DNA from: Nocardioides exalbidus
Lineage (GTDB): Bacteria; Actinomycetota; Actinomycetes; Propionibacteriales; Nocardioidaceae
Length of the DNA stretch: 64,000 nt
Reading direction: 5' to 3'
NCBI RefSeq assembly: GCF_900105585.1
Contig: NZ_FNRT01000002.1
Coordinates: 124,001 to 188,000, forward strand
The notes beneath the pieces were generated by a model. The model had not been told where the DNA came from and ran no database searches. It saw nothing but the letters and a program-made list of their open reading frames with translations. Made by a program: the position numbers and the translations under genes. Every line of letters begins with the position of its first letter. Within the stretch, counting starts at the first letter, position 1. Shown piece by piece: positions 44,349-53,866 of the stretch.

Positions 44349-44363
44349 GTGCAGCGATTGCAC
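44349..44363. promoter_or_regulatory. GTGCA-N5-TGCAC palindrome, second copy
   Basis: GTGCAGCGATTGCAC; its reverse complement matches the 42746-42760 site at 14 of 15 positions. It lies 76 bp before the recombinase-like gene. Confidence 0.6.
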
Positions 44364-44438
44364 ACCGGCGTCCCGGCGGCACGGTGCACGTCCAGATCGC
44401 CCGCCAATGACGGGTGACTGGATGAGAGGAACGGCCTG

Positions 44439-45464
44439 ATGGCCAAGAATCCCAAGCGCACGAAGCGCCCGAGCAAGGCCGCAGTCGCCCGGCTGCGGGA
44501 AGAGGTCGAGACCCGGCCGAAGAACGACGAGCTGCCCGCCGAGGTCCTCGCGGTCATCGAGGCCTACGTGCCCGCCCGCGTCAGCGACACTACGATGGAG
44601 AAGGTCCGCCCGTTCCTAGTCGACGCCATCACCGCGTCGAGCCTGCACGGCAAGGAGAGCGTTCGCAAGCACTGCAACCACATCACGCAGCTGGCCTGCT
44701 TCGCCCTGAAGCGTGGGCTGCCGCTCGAGGTCACCGCCCTCCTCACCACCGCCTTCATCGACGAGTACGTCCGCGTTGAGATGGCGGAGGAGACCGAGCA
44801 CAACCGGGCCGAGCGCCGGCGTCGACTGCTGGCGCTGGCGCGGAGCGCCAACCCCGGGCCGGGCGTTCCGCCGAAGCTCACCCCGATCGGGCACAGCTCG
44901 GTCAAGCCCTGCTACTCCCCCGCCGAGCTCGCCGTCATCACGCGGGCGGCACGGGTCCAGCCCACCGCAGCCCGCCAGCGCGACCTGGCCATCGTCGTCG
45001 CACTCAGCGGCGGCGCGGGTCTCGACAGCGTCGACATGCGCGACCTGCTCACCGACAACATCGAGGACCTCGGCGAGGCGGGCATCCGCATCCACGTGCA
45101 GCGGCCCCGCCCGCGCGTCGTGGTGCTGCGCCGGCCGTTCGAGTCCCTGCTGCGCGACGCCCTCAAGGGCAAGCCGGCCGGCAAGCTTCTGATCGGCCGC
45201 AAGCAGGACCGCCGCAACACCGCCGCCCGCGCCACCGAGCGCGCCGCGCTGCACAACGTCCCCCACATCGAGCCCGCCCGCCTGCGCGCGACCTGGATCG
45301 CGGACCTGATGACCGACTCCATCCCCCTCGCGGTCATCCTGCAGGCGGCCGGGCTGAAGTCCGCCCGTACCCTCGCCGAGCTGCAGCCCCACCTGGGGCC
45401 CTGGCTGGCGCACAAGGGCCTCACCGAGGCACCCAGCGCCGGGATGCGCGGTGAGCAGCGATGA
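44439..45464 (+). CDS. Degenerate tyrosine-recombinase-like protein
   Basis: 341 residues; AGAGGA 8 nt before the ATG. The C-terminal half has the tyrosine recombinase layout: RQRDLAIVVALSGGAGLDSVDMRDLL in place of the Arg-I box, ARLRATWIADLM in place of HxLRHTxAT (second Arg kept), then GLKSARTLAELQ in place of GHSSxxTTxxY. The first catalytic Arg, the His and the nucleophilic Tyr are not seen. So it is probably inactive as a recombinase but may bind DNA. Ends in a 4-nt overlap with the transposase-like gene. Confidence 0.6.
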   Translation: MAKNPKRTKRPSKAAVARLREEVETRPKNDELPAEVLAVIEAYVPARVSDTTMEKVRPFLVDAITASSLHGKESVRKHCNHITQLACFALKRGLPLEVTALLTTAFIDEYVRVEMAEETEHNRAERRRRLLALARSANPGPGVPPKLTPIGHSSVKPCYSPAELAVITRAARVQPTAARQRDLAIVVALSGGAGLDSVDMRDLLTDNIEDLGEAGIRIHVQRPRPRVVVLRRPFESLLRDALKGKPAGKLLIGRKQDRRNTAARATERAALHNVPHIEPARLRATWIADLMTDSIPLAVILQAAGLKSARTLAELQPHLGPWLAHKGLTEAPSAGMRGEQR

Positions 45465-47299
45465 GCGCAAAGCGCCTCACCCGGCCGATGGTCGAGCGCA
45501 CCCTGTGGATCGTCGACGAGAGCAACGTAATGGACGTCCTCGCCCCGCCCACGCCCGCAGGGCAGCGCGGCCGCAAGGGCCGGATCAGGGACAACACCCG
45601 GCTCTGGGTGATCGGCGTGATCCTGTGCACCCGGATGGGCCACGAGACCACGGTCAAGGGCGTCTATGACGTCCTCACCCAGGCGCTGCCCCGGGAGATG
45701 CAGTGGGAGCTCGGCGTCCTGCGCCCCCTCACCACCACCAAGGAGACCACGCGTGCCGCCCACGACCCCGAGGCGGCGCGCCTGACGAAGAACGGCAAGC
45801 CGCGCAAGGAGATCTGGACCGACTTGGGGTACGAGCGCCTGGGCTACGACGACCTCGTCAACGCCACCAACAAGCTGCGCGACCGCCTCGACTACGGGCA
45901 CGGATCCGCGCCGGACCTCCCTCCAGGAGAGCGGGTTCGTCGGCGGAGTCTGGTCGAGGACGCCGTGGACCGCCTCATCAAGGTCTCCGTCATCCCCCGC
46001 ACGTGCAGCACCGTGACCATCGATGGTACCGGCCAGTGGTCGTGGAACATCGGGCCCAAGATGGAGCAGCGCAACGCCCAGAAGCGCCTCGCGGCCGGCA
46101 CCGCTCACGCCGTCAGCGAGGACGTCGAGACCGCCCTGCAGGTCACCAGCATCGTCGCCGACGACGACACGACACCGGCACCCAAGGGCGCCGCCACGAC
46201 GCGGCTGCGCCACTGCCTGGACGCCGCGTGGGGCTACAAGACCGGCAAGGGCGGCCAAAAGGAGGTCGGCTACGGCTTCCACCAGCACACCGTCGTCCGG
46301 ACTGCCGACCCGAACTCCACCGGTCGGCCGGAGCCGCTGCTCGTCGAGGGACTGGTCGTCGTGCCCGCCAACGAGGACGTCGTGGACGCCTCGCTGCGGC
46401 TCCTGGACCGCATCCAGCTCCGCTCCAAGATCACCCGGCTCGCCGGGGACCTGCTCTACACCAACCTCAAGGCCGACCGGTGGGCAGTGCCCCTGGCCCA
46501 GCGCGGCATCGAGCAGATCCTCGCCATGCGCGAGGACGGAGGCGGGTGCGTCGACATCAACGGCGCCGTCATGCAGTACGGCTGGATGCACTGCCCCGCC
46601 GCGCCGATGGACCAGCGCCCCCTGCCGGCGACCTTCGCCCGGGACGAGGACGAGGAGCACTACGACACCGTCGAGGAGTTCAAGGCCAACTGGTCCTTCG
46701 ACCGCAAGGAGTCCGGACTGGGACGCAACCCCTCCTCGAAGTGGATCTGCCCGGCCATGGCCGGCAGGGGCGGTTGCTGGGCGCGAGGCACGGACAACGT
46801 CACCGTCGCCCGGGAGGCCGGCCTGCCCATCATCACTCCGCCCGAGGACTGGCAGACGCGCCCCTGCTGCACCAACAAGACCATGGACTTCACTCCGGAC
46901 CCGAAGAACCCGCACCACCAGCGCAAGCTCATGCAGCGCGAGTACGTCGGCACCCGCCGCTGGCGGCGCGCCTTCAACCTCAGCTCCAGCGTGGAGGGCG
47001 CGTTCGGGATCCTGAAGAACCCCAGCAGGCAGCGCATGCGCCGCGGCCAGAACCGGCTGCCCGGGCTCGCCATGGCCAACCTCATCAACGGCCTCAAGGC
47101 GTCGGTGTTCAACGAGGAGCAGCTGCGCAGCTGGCACGAGGAGACCGGTCTCGGTCCGGCCGAGCACCCGCTCCTCCAGGCCGACCCGCACGACTGGGGG
47201 TTCACCGACCCGACGAAGGAACAGGCCAAGGAGATCGACGCCCGCCACCTGCTGGTGGCTCGGACGGAGAACAGCACGGTCGCCGAAGAGGCCGCCTGA
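45461..47299 (+). CDS. DDE-transposase-like protein
   Basis: 612 residues. Candidate catalytic acids: D188 (STVTIDGTGQW), D330 (LAGDLLYTN) and E512 (SSSVEGAFGILKN). WGYKTGKGG near residue 257 and the ending RRAFNLSSSVEGAFGILKN, RMRRGQNRLPGLAMANLINGL resemble IS4/DDE_Tnp_1-type transposases. An insertion between the second Asp and the Glu (about 360-475) has several Cys and may bind zinc. No terminal inverted repeats or target duplications were found at the ends. Coupled to the recombinase-like gene. Confidence 0.65.
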   Translation: MSAKRLTRPMVERTLWIVDESNVMDVLAPPTPAGQRGRKGRIRDNTRLWVIGVILCTRMGHETTVKGVYDVLTQALPREMQWELGVLRPLTTTKETTRAAHDPEAARLTKNGKPRKEIWTDLGYERLGYDDLVNATNKLRDRLDYGHGSAPDLPPGERVRRRSLVEDAVDRLIKVSVIPRTCSTVTIDGTGQWSWNIGPKMEQRNAQKRLAAGTAHAVSEDVETALQVTSIVADDDTTPAPKGAATTRLRHCLDAAWGYKTGKGGQKEVGYGFHQHTVVRTADPNSTGRPEPLLVEGLVVVPANEDVVDASLRLLDRIQLRSKITRLAGDLLYTNLKADRWAVPLAQRGIEQILAMREDGGGCVDINGAVMQYGWMHCPAAPMDQRPLPATFARDEDEEHYDTVEEFKANWSFDRKESGLGRNPSSKWICPAMAGRGGCWARGTDNVTVAREAGLPIITPPEDWQTRPCCTNKTMDFTPDPKNPHHQRKLMQREYVGTRRWRRAFNLSSSVEGAFGILKNPSRQRMRRGQNRLPGLAMANLINGLKASVFNEEQLRSWHEETGLGPAEHPLLQADPHDWGFTDPTKEQAKEIDARHLLVARTENSTVAEEAA

Positions 47300-47386
47300 G
47301 CCGACACCGCTTCGTCAGTGCACGGCAGTGCGCTTGATCCTTGACAACTCAACAGCGAGACGTGGCTGCGGCGCCCGGCCGCGGTC

Positions 47387-50300
47387 TCACGCCACGGTGA
47401 CGTCCGGGAGGGCGTGCGTTCGGACGTCGTCGAGGACGGCGACGATGTCGTCGACCTGGGCGTCGGTGAACAGCGAGTCCGGCCCGTTGGGTGCGTGGTC
47501 GGTGAACGGGGACTCGTAGAGCCTGGCGACCTCCACCACGCCGTTCGCGGTCAGCTCCTCGACCACCATCTGCACGAACCGGAGCTGGTTGGTCGAGAAC
47601 GAGGTGTCGGAGAGGTAGCGGTCGAATGCGGCCGTGGCGGCTTCACGGTCCAGTCCCACGAGGGACCGGACAAAGAGGCCCAGGCCGTGGGCTTCCTCGC
47701 GGGCCTTGGCGATGTCGGTCTCGGTACCGGCACCGGACTCCAGCAGCATCGTCTCCAAGGAGGTGAGGTCACCGGCGGTGAGCTGGAGGTTACGGCGCAG
47801 GCGCTGCAGCGCGAGGTGGTCCTCGTGGTCAAGCAGGTAGGCCCGGGCTTTGGCGCGGAACCGTTCCCAGTTGGTGCCGGGCAGGACTCCCGGGAGGTCG
47901 ACGATGCTGGAGTCGCCGAGCTCGTCCTCGAAGTCGGAGTAGACGATGGCGCGCTTGGTCGAGTCGACGAACCGCACCAGGCCTCGGACCCGTCGGCGAG
48001 CCAGCTCAAGCATCGGCAGGGTCGCGTCGACCCACCACTCGTCACCGGCCAGCTGGTCCAGCAGTTGCACCTGAGCCTTGACCGACGGGATGGTCGTCTG
48101 GCCGAGCAGCGCCGAGCTGATGTCTTGGACCTGCTTGCGCAGCCGTTCGTAGGTGAGTGCGTCGCTCTCCAGTCGGGCGAGTTGCAGACGCAGCAGGATC
48201 AGGTCGAAGCGTTTGGCGTTCTCGTCCTCGTCGCGATGCGCGGAGGGCAACCCGGCCAGATGCCGGGCGATGTCACCGGCCTTGTCCGTGTCCAGATGCT
48301 TCCACGAGCGCCACTCGGCGTAGGTCTCGACCCACTGCCGAGCGGGGCGCACCAGGAAGTTGTGGACGTTCATGCCCGCCACGAGCTCGTGGAGCGACCA
48401 GGCGACGTCGACCCTAAGCCCGCGCTCGGACGTCTCACCTTCACCCACCTCCGGATCCTCGGTCGTCTCACCAGAGGTGTGGTCAAGGGCTGCGACCAGA
48501 CCCAGGCGGGCCTCGAAGAGGCGCTCGGCCAGCGATTTCTGCACACTGCCACCGGTCTCGGGGAGGTCCTGGCTGAAGTACTCGAGGTTGCCGCAGACGT
48601 CGAAGACATAGAAGTTCTTCTTGTCCTCACTGGGGCCGTAGAGATTGGCGCACAGGCGGGTGCCGCGGCCGATCATCTGCCAGAACTTGGACTTGGACCG
48701 GACGGCCTTGAAGAAGACGAGGTTGACGACCTCAGGGACGTCGATGCCGGTGTCGAGCATGTCGACAGAGATCGCGATGTGCGGTGCCTTGTCCTTGATC
48801 GAGAAGTCGTCGATCAGCGACTGTGCGTAGGTGACGGAGTGGGTGATCACGCGGGCGAAGTCGCCGGCGTAGTGGGGGTAGGCGAGGTTGAAGCGCTGCT
48901 CGATGAACTCGGCGTGCTTCTGGTTCTTGGCGAAGATGATGGTCTTGCCCAGGCGGTCGCCGCCGGCGACCTTGTGACCGTCCTTCATCAGGGTTGCCAG
49001 GACCTTGTCGACGGTGTCGGCGTTGAACAGGAACCGGTTCAGCTCCTCGGCGCTGATGGCGTCGGGGATCTCGCCGTCCTCGCTCCACTCGTAGGAGTCC
49101 CAGTCGTCCTTCTCCTCCTCGGAGAGTTCGTCGTAACGGATCCCCTGCCGCAGGAACTTGGTGGACATGGACACCCCCACCGGGGGGACGAGGTAGCCCT
49201 CGGCCACGGCCTCGTCGAGGCTGTATGCGTCGGTGGGAACACCGTCCTCCAGGTTGAACAGGCCGTAGGTGTTGCGGTCGACCTCGTCCTTGGGGGTCGC
49301 GGTCAGACCCACCAGCAGCGAGTCGAACCAGGAGAAGATCGCGCCGTACTTCTGGTAGACCGACCGGTGGGCCTCATCGATCACGACGAGGTCGAAGTAG
49401 CCGGGTCCGAACAGGCGTCGGCCGCTGTCGATGTCGTTGATGAGGTTGAGCATCGTCGGGTAGGTCGAGACGTACACGCGGCCGTCGTTGTTCTTCTCGG
49501 TGACCAGGTTGACGGTCGTGACGTTGGGGAGGTGGGTCTTGAACGCATTCGCTGCCTGGCGGACCAAGGCGGTGCGGTCGGCGAGGAACAGCACACGTTT
49601 CACCCAGCCGGCTCGCATGAGTTGGTCAACCAGCGCGATCGTCACGCGCGTCTTTCCCGACCCGGTGGCCATCACGAGCAGGGCGTCGCGCTGCTTGGCG
49701 GTGAAGGCGTCGCCGACGGCGCGGATGGCGCGTTGCTGGTAGTGCCGCCCGACGATCTCCTTGGTGATCGTCGCGGTGGCGAGTGGGAGCCGACCGGTGC
49801 GGCGTCCCACCATGAGCTCCAGCTCGGCGTCGGTGAAGAAGCCCTCGACCTTGCGGGGTGGGTAGCCGGCGGCGTCGTCCCAGAGCCAGGTCTGGTAGCC
49901 GTTCGTGTAGAGAATCACCGGGCGTCGGCCGGTCATCTGCTCGAGGCAGTCGGCGTAGAGCTTGGCCTGCTGCTGGCCGACGGCCGGCTCAACCGTGGTG
50001 CGCTTCGCCTCCACCACGGCCAGCGGCAGACCGTCTGCACCCCAGAGCACGTAGTCGACGTAGCCGGTGTTCTTCTCGTTGGGCATGCCGGTGACCTCGA
50101 ACTCACGGTCCCGGACCTCTGTGAGTAGCCACCCCGCCTCGCGGAGCAGCTGGTCGATGATCAGCTCGCGGGTCTTGGCCTCGGAGTAGTCCCGGGTGTC
50201 CGGCAACGTGTTGGCAGCCTGTGCCGCCTTGATCTGCGCCCGGAGCTTCTCGATCTCGGCGTCCTTGGCCGCGGCCAGGTCGTCGCGCTCAGCTAGCGCC

Positions 50301-50803
50301 TTCGTGTGCGCCTCGTCTTGGGCTTGGAACTTCTCCGCGAGCTTGACGACGTCGTCGCGACTCAGCGGGGCGTTCTTTCCGGCCACCGACGGGTCGAACA
50401 CCGCACCGGTGGGCACAGAGGCCGGATTCGTCGAGTAGCGGAAGGCAGTCCACACCACGACGTGGTGGAGCTCCCGAAGGACGTCGACGGCTGCTTTCGC
50501 CGGAATCGGCTGAATGTCGTGGACGGCCTTGTTGCCGAGACTGCGGATCAGGTTGAGCTTCTGCCCGATCCCCACACCGACCCGGTTGCGGAACTCTGCC
50601 TGGTTGATCCGCGCGGCCAGATCGTTCTTGTACGGCAACGGCAGGCGGTCCACGTCGTAGATCAGGCCGACAAGCTGCTCGGCAGCCCGACGCGCGTAGA
50701 TGCACGCGGTGCGCGGGTCCGAGGCCAGGTAGCCCTCTGCCTGCGCGCAGTCCGCGTGCGTCTGCGGCCAGTCCGCCTTGATGAACTCGAAGTTGCTGCT
50801 CAT
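47387..50803 (-). CDS. hsdR: Type I restriction enzyme R subunit
   Basis: 1138 residues from ATG 50803. N-terminal DUF4145-like helical part (1-120), coiled-coil (150-200), PD-(D/E)xK nuclease with D250 and E265-A-K267 (PLAVVEAKRT), then SF2 translocase: Walker A MATGSGKT (378-385), DEAH (476-479), LTATPKD, and motif VI in FWQMIGRGTRLC. C-terminal helical region. Cleaves unmodified DNA after ATP-driven translocation, in complex with HsdM and HsdS. It overlaps the upstream membrane-protein gene by 4 nt. Confidence 0.95.
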   Translation of the reverse strand: MSSNFEFIKADWPQTHADCAQAEGYLASDPRTACIYARRAAEQLVGLIYDVDRLPLPYKNDLAARINQAEFRNRVGVGIGQKLNLIRSLGNKAVHDIQPIPAKAAVDVLRELHHVVVWTAFRYSTNPASVPTGAVFDPSVAGKNAPLSRDDVVKLAEKFQAQDEAHTKALAERDDLAAAKDAEIEKLRAQIKAAQAANTLPDTRDYSEAKTRELIIDQLLREAGWLLTEVRDREFEVTGMPNEKNTGYVDYVLWGADGLPLAVVEAKRTTVEPAVGQQQAKLYADCLEQMTGRRPVILYTNGYQTWLWDDAAGYPPRKVEGFFTDAELELMVGRRTGRLPLATATITKEIVGRHYQQRAIRAVGDAFTAKQRDALLVMATGSGKTRVTIALVDQLMRAGWVKRVLFLADRTALVRQAANAFKTHLPNVTTVNLVTEKNNDGRVYVSTYPTMLNLINDIDSGRRLFGPGYFDLVVIDEAHRSVYQKYGAIFSWFDSLLVGLTATPKDEVDRNTYGLFNLEDGVPTDAYSLDEAVAEGYLVPPVGVSMSTKFLRQGIRYDELSEEEKDDWDSYEWSEDGEIPDAISAEELNRFLFNADTVDKVLATLMKDGHKVAGGDRLGKTIIFAKNQKHAEFIEQRFNLAYPHYAGDFARVITHSVTYAQSLIDDFSIKDKAPHIAISVDMLDTGIDVPEVVNLVFFKAVRSKSKFWQMIGRGTRLCANLYGPSEDKKNFYVFDVCGNLEYFSQDLPETGGSVQKSLAERLFEARLGLVAALDHTSGETTEDPEVGEGETSERGLRVDVAWSLHELVAGMNVHNFLVRPARQWVETYAEWRSWKHLDTDKAGDIARHLAGLPSAHRDEDENAKRFDLILLRLQLARLESDALTYERLRKQVQDISSALLGQTTIPSVKAQVQLLDQLAGDEWWVDATLPMLELARRRVRGLVRFVDSTKRAIVYSDFEDELGDSSIVDLPGVLPGTNWERFRAKARAYLLDHEDHLALQRLRRNLQLTAGDLTSLETMLLESGAGTETDIAKAREEAHGLGLFVRSLVGLDREAATAAFDRYLSDTSFSTNQLRFVQMVVEELTANGVVEVARLYESPFTDHAPNGPDSLFTDAQVDDIVAVLDDVRTHALPDVTVA

Positions 50804-51732
50804 ACCGTTTCTGTCCCCCTCGCCGTCGACGCGATCTGCGTCTGCCGCCACAAGAACCACGCGAAAACAAATGACCCGAGCCCCACCGTGAACAGGAACG
50901 ACAGGACGCCAGCTGTCAGGAAGATCGGCGCCAGGATGACGCTCCCCGCCACACGACCGGCACTGGCCTTGGGGACAGGGACCTTCCACAAGAACCAAGC
51001 CATCGCCGGAAGGCTCACGATCGTGGGCATCGTCACGAGCAGGTGATCGACCCACGGCAGAGAGGCACTGGGTTCATTGAGGTAGGCGACCGAGAGTGGG
51101 AGGGAAACGAACCAGGCGAGAAGCATCGACAGAACGGTCCACCAGCCGATGGTCCGTTGCGACGACGTACCAGCAAACTGGAGCGCTGGGGCGCCCGCGA
51201 TGGGCGCCGTGGAGACTGCCCCAGGACCGCTGGTCACGCGTGCGTCCCGTTCGGCATTGCGCATAGCCCGTTGGGCTCGCCGCGCCGCTCGCCGCTCATC
51301 GGCTAACGCAACCTTGCGAGCTCTTGCCTCAGCCCTCTTCTGTCCGCGCTCGTAGGCCGCCCTGGCCTGTTGTGCTGCCAGGTCGTCGAACCGGTAGCCA
51401 GCCATGCACGGGTGTTTCGGCCACGGGATGCCGAGGGCGTCGAAGTAAGCGCAGCCACCTCGCCTGTTGCGGAAGAACCAGACTCTGGCGCCGCAGACCG
51501 GACAGTTCGCATTCGGCTCCGACGGGACTCGGCGCCACAACACCGGAGGTGGAAACGCCGGAGTGCTGGGTCGAGGGGCTCTCCGGGCACGTGGGGCCCG
51601 ACGTACGCGCCGTGACGACCGGTTGCGGGTCACAGCATGAGTCGAGACCCAGTGCAGCTGTCCGTCCCTACCTCGGCGATAGTGGCCACGGCGTTGGTAG
51701 GTCGACACCTCAGGCCCCGCCTTCGTAGCCAA
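50800..51732 (-). CDS. Membrane protein with zinc-binding N-terminus
   Basis: 310 residues if TTG 51732 is used; GTG 51708 also fits. The N-terminal part is Arg-rich and contains CPVCGARVWFFRNRRGG, then CAYFDALGIPWPKHPC: four Cys and a His, likely a zinc site. Residues 200-310 carry about four membrane helices. Overlaps hsdR by 4 nt, so it is translated as part of the Type I operon. The Cys motif recurs in proteins beside restriction genes (recollection). Function unknown. Confidence 0.7.
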   Translation of the reverse strand: MATKAGPEVSTYQRRGHYRRGRDGQLHWVSTHAVTRNRSSRRVRRAPRARRAPRPSTPAFPPPVLWRRVPSEPNANCPVCGARVWFFRNRRGGCAYFDALGIPWPKHPCMAGYRFDDLAAQQARAAYERGQKRAEARARKVALADERRAARRAQRAMRNAERDARVTSGPGAVSTAPIAGAPALQFAGTSSQRTIGWWTVLSMLLAWFVSLPLSVAYLNEPSASLPWVDHLLVTMPTIVSLPAMAWFLWKVPVPKASAGRVAGSVILAPIFLTAGVLSFLFTVGLGSFVFAWFLWRQTQIASTARGTETV

Positions 51733-51783
51733 CCGCGGCTATGTCCGTCGTCGGAGACTCGAACATGCTCGCCCCCAGGTGGC

Positions 51784-52707
51784 TCACTCGAAGAAGTCCT
51801 CGTCCATCTCGACGATCTGGACTGTCCTCTTCACCTGTACACCGACGCCGTAGCGGATCATCAGCCTGGTCAACTTCTCGCCGTCGATGAGCACGATGCG
51901 CGTCGGCACCTGGTCGGCGTAGGCCTGTGCCTCACCACTGAACCGACTGGTCGTGATGAAGACCCCTTGGTTGGCCTGATTACCGGCCAAGGCACCGACG
52001 AAGGCCTGAATCGCCGGCCGACCGATGGCGTTGCCCTCGGCGTAGCGCTTCGCCTGGACGTAGATCCTGCTCAACCCGAGCGCATCCTGATCGACGATCC
52101 CGTCGATGCCGCCGTCGCTGGACAGCTGGGTGCGGGTCGCTGACCCCTCCGCGCCGCCGTAGCCCATGGCGATCAGCAGGTCGAGCACGGCCTGCTCGAA
52201 GAAGACCGGCTCCTGCGCGAGAATGCGGGTCAGCAACTGGTCGGCGACATCAGCGTTGATACGAGCAACCCCGGACGCAATCTGCTCCTCGGGGTCGAGC
52301 CTGGATGACTCTTCCACCGCAGCGGGCGCGGACACCTGCACGGGCGAGGGAAACGCCTTGAAGGTGTGCGGGGCGTTCTCATCGCCGGACAGCGCGCGCA
52401 GGTGCTTCTCGGTGATGCCGTTCGGGTGCTCCGAGAGGAGCTGCCGACCGACATCAGTGATCCGGTAGCGGCCCCGACTCGGCCGCTCGGCCGCACCCGA
52501 CCGGGCCAGATAGGACAACGCCCAGTTGCCGCGGTTCACCCACTGCTCCTGCCCCGAGGGAATCAGGATCTGCCGCTGCTCGTCCGTCACCCCGAGGAGG
52601 TCGGCTGCCCCCTCCACGATCGGGCGTGTGCGATGCACCTCCCCATCAGACAGCACCCGTAGGCATGGCGCCATGTACTGATCCCAGGTCGGCACTGGAG
52701 ACGTCAC
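51784..52707 (-). CDS. mrr: Mrr-type restriction endonuclease
   Basis: 307 residues from GTG 52707, overlapping the hsdS stop by 4 nt. N-terminal Mrr-N winged helix (QEQWVNRGNWALSYLARSGAAERPSRGRYRITDVG), then the Mrr nuclease: ALDLLIAMGYG, DGGIDGIVDQDALGLSRIYVQAKRY supplies the catalytic D and QxK. Mrr cleaves methylated DNA in the family. Inside a Type I operon it could guard against foreign modified DNA, or serve the host system in some other way. Confidence 0.9.
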   Translation of the reverse strand: MTSPVPTWDQYMAPCLRVLSDGEVHRTRPIVEGAADLLGVTDEQRQILIPSGQEQWVNRGNWALSYLARSGAAERPSRGRYRITDVGRQLLSEHPNGITEKHLRALSGDENAPHTFKAFPSPVQVSAPAAVEESSRLDPEEQIASGVARINADVADQLLTRILAQEPVFFEQAVLDLLIAMGYGGAEGSATRTQLSSDGGIDGIVDQDALGLSRIYVQAKRYAEGNAIGRPAIQAFVGALAGNQANQGVFITTSRFSGEAQAYADQVPTRIVLIDGEKLTRLMIRYGVGVQVKRTVQIVEMDEDFFE

Positions 52708-53866
52708 AACTCACCCCGAAACGCGCTAGCTTGTAGCGCCTCGAACAATTCTTCAACTTCTCGCGAGCACGGGTCAAATACCGCCCGCAACGCGGCGGCT
52801 TTCCGCACTCGCTTCATGAATCGCCGCTGAACCTCAATCGGCGGCAGGATCAGTGAGAGTTTTTCGATCCTAAACAATGCCAACTTTCCAATCGTCACCT
52901 GGCCGACGTGGCTGCGGATCTGCGACTGGAGACCAGCGGACCGCAAAGCGGCGGCCAGCCACTCGGCCTCGTAAAGGTCCTTCTGATGTGGGACCAACTT
53001 GGCGGCATTCTCCGTGAGGTTCGCACCAACGAGCTCGTCCGGTACTGGTGCTACTAGCCCGATTGAACCGGCAATGGAGATAACAACGTCGCCTGACGCA
53101 ACCGTGTAGCGACTGATCGTTGCCTGAACGTCGGACGTGAGATACCGGAGATCTGCGGTGGAGATGGCGCCGTTCTTCAGGTCCACGACCCGAACGTACG
53201 GATAAGGCGTCGGGGCGGCTGCGTAATCGGCTCCCTTCGGTAGCCTTTTACCCCCCTTCACCGATGCGATGTCCTTCACGGTGACCGTCGGCCACTCAGA
53301 GTCGGGCTCGCCGAACATTTCGTGAAAGATCGACTGGGCGAGACCGTCGAGGTAGGCGAGGGCTTCGCGACGCTTTGCGCGGAGGGCATCGGCCCGGTCC
53401 AGGATCGCGGCGATACGGCGCTGCTCGTCGAGGGGGGTATCTCGACATCAAGCTCGAGCAAGCTCTCGATCGGGAAGTTGTCCGCTGTAGTCGCTCGGAC
53501 CCAGGTCAGTACGCGCGGCTGAAGGGACTTGACCAGTCTGGCAAGGAACGCAGGATGGACTTCAGCCGAAGGTGTCAACGCCTTCATGTCTTGGTTCACG
53601 GTGACCGGTGCGGTCGTCAGAGCGACGGGGAGCGTGTGCTTCAGCACTCCCGAGCGCACAACAACCAGGACAGATCCGGAAGCGATCAGTTTCGCGGGAG
53701 AATTGTCCACCCCGGCTTGCGTCAGCCTGACTGAAGAGTCGGACACAATCGCCCGCTTCATGTCCTTTGGAGTCACCCAGGGGATGGAACCGCCGTAGAA
53801 CTCAGCCGTTGACCTTCGAGGGGTACCCCCACCTCGCACAGCCACCACGTCGCGCAGTTTTGTCAC
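52704..53866 (-). pseudogene. hsdS: Type I specificity subunit hsdS, frameshifted
   Basis: Starts at GTG 53866 (4-nt overlap with hsdM). TRD1 (TKLRDVVAVRGGGTPRRSTAEFY ... LLELDVEIPP) then breaks; the next-frame continuation LDEQRRIAAILDRADALRAKRREALAYLDGL and EMFGEPDSEW leads to a full second TRD (residues 1-204 of the 52704-53318 frame). The break is at G6 (53432-53437); adding one G gives a single protein of 387 residues. As sequenced, only TRD1 is made in frame. It determines the DNA sequence methylated by HsdM and recognised by HsdR. See the findings for error versus phase variation. Confidence 0.9.

Noticed and set aside
45461-47299. Calling a complete insertion sequence
   Set aside because: No terminal inverted repeats and no target duplication could be found; only the gene is reported.
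43404-47334. 9-bp direct repeat CAGTGCGCT at 43404-43412 and 47326-47334 as a target-site duplication
   Set aside because: Nine bases with no adjoining inverted termini can easily occur by chance over 4 kb.
47414-50128. 904-codon open frame on the plus strand
   Set aside because: Antisense to hsdR, whose motifs are complete; the frame gives no recognisable domain.
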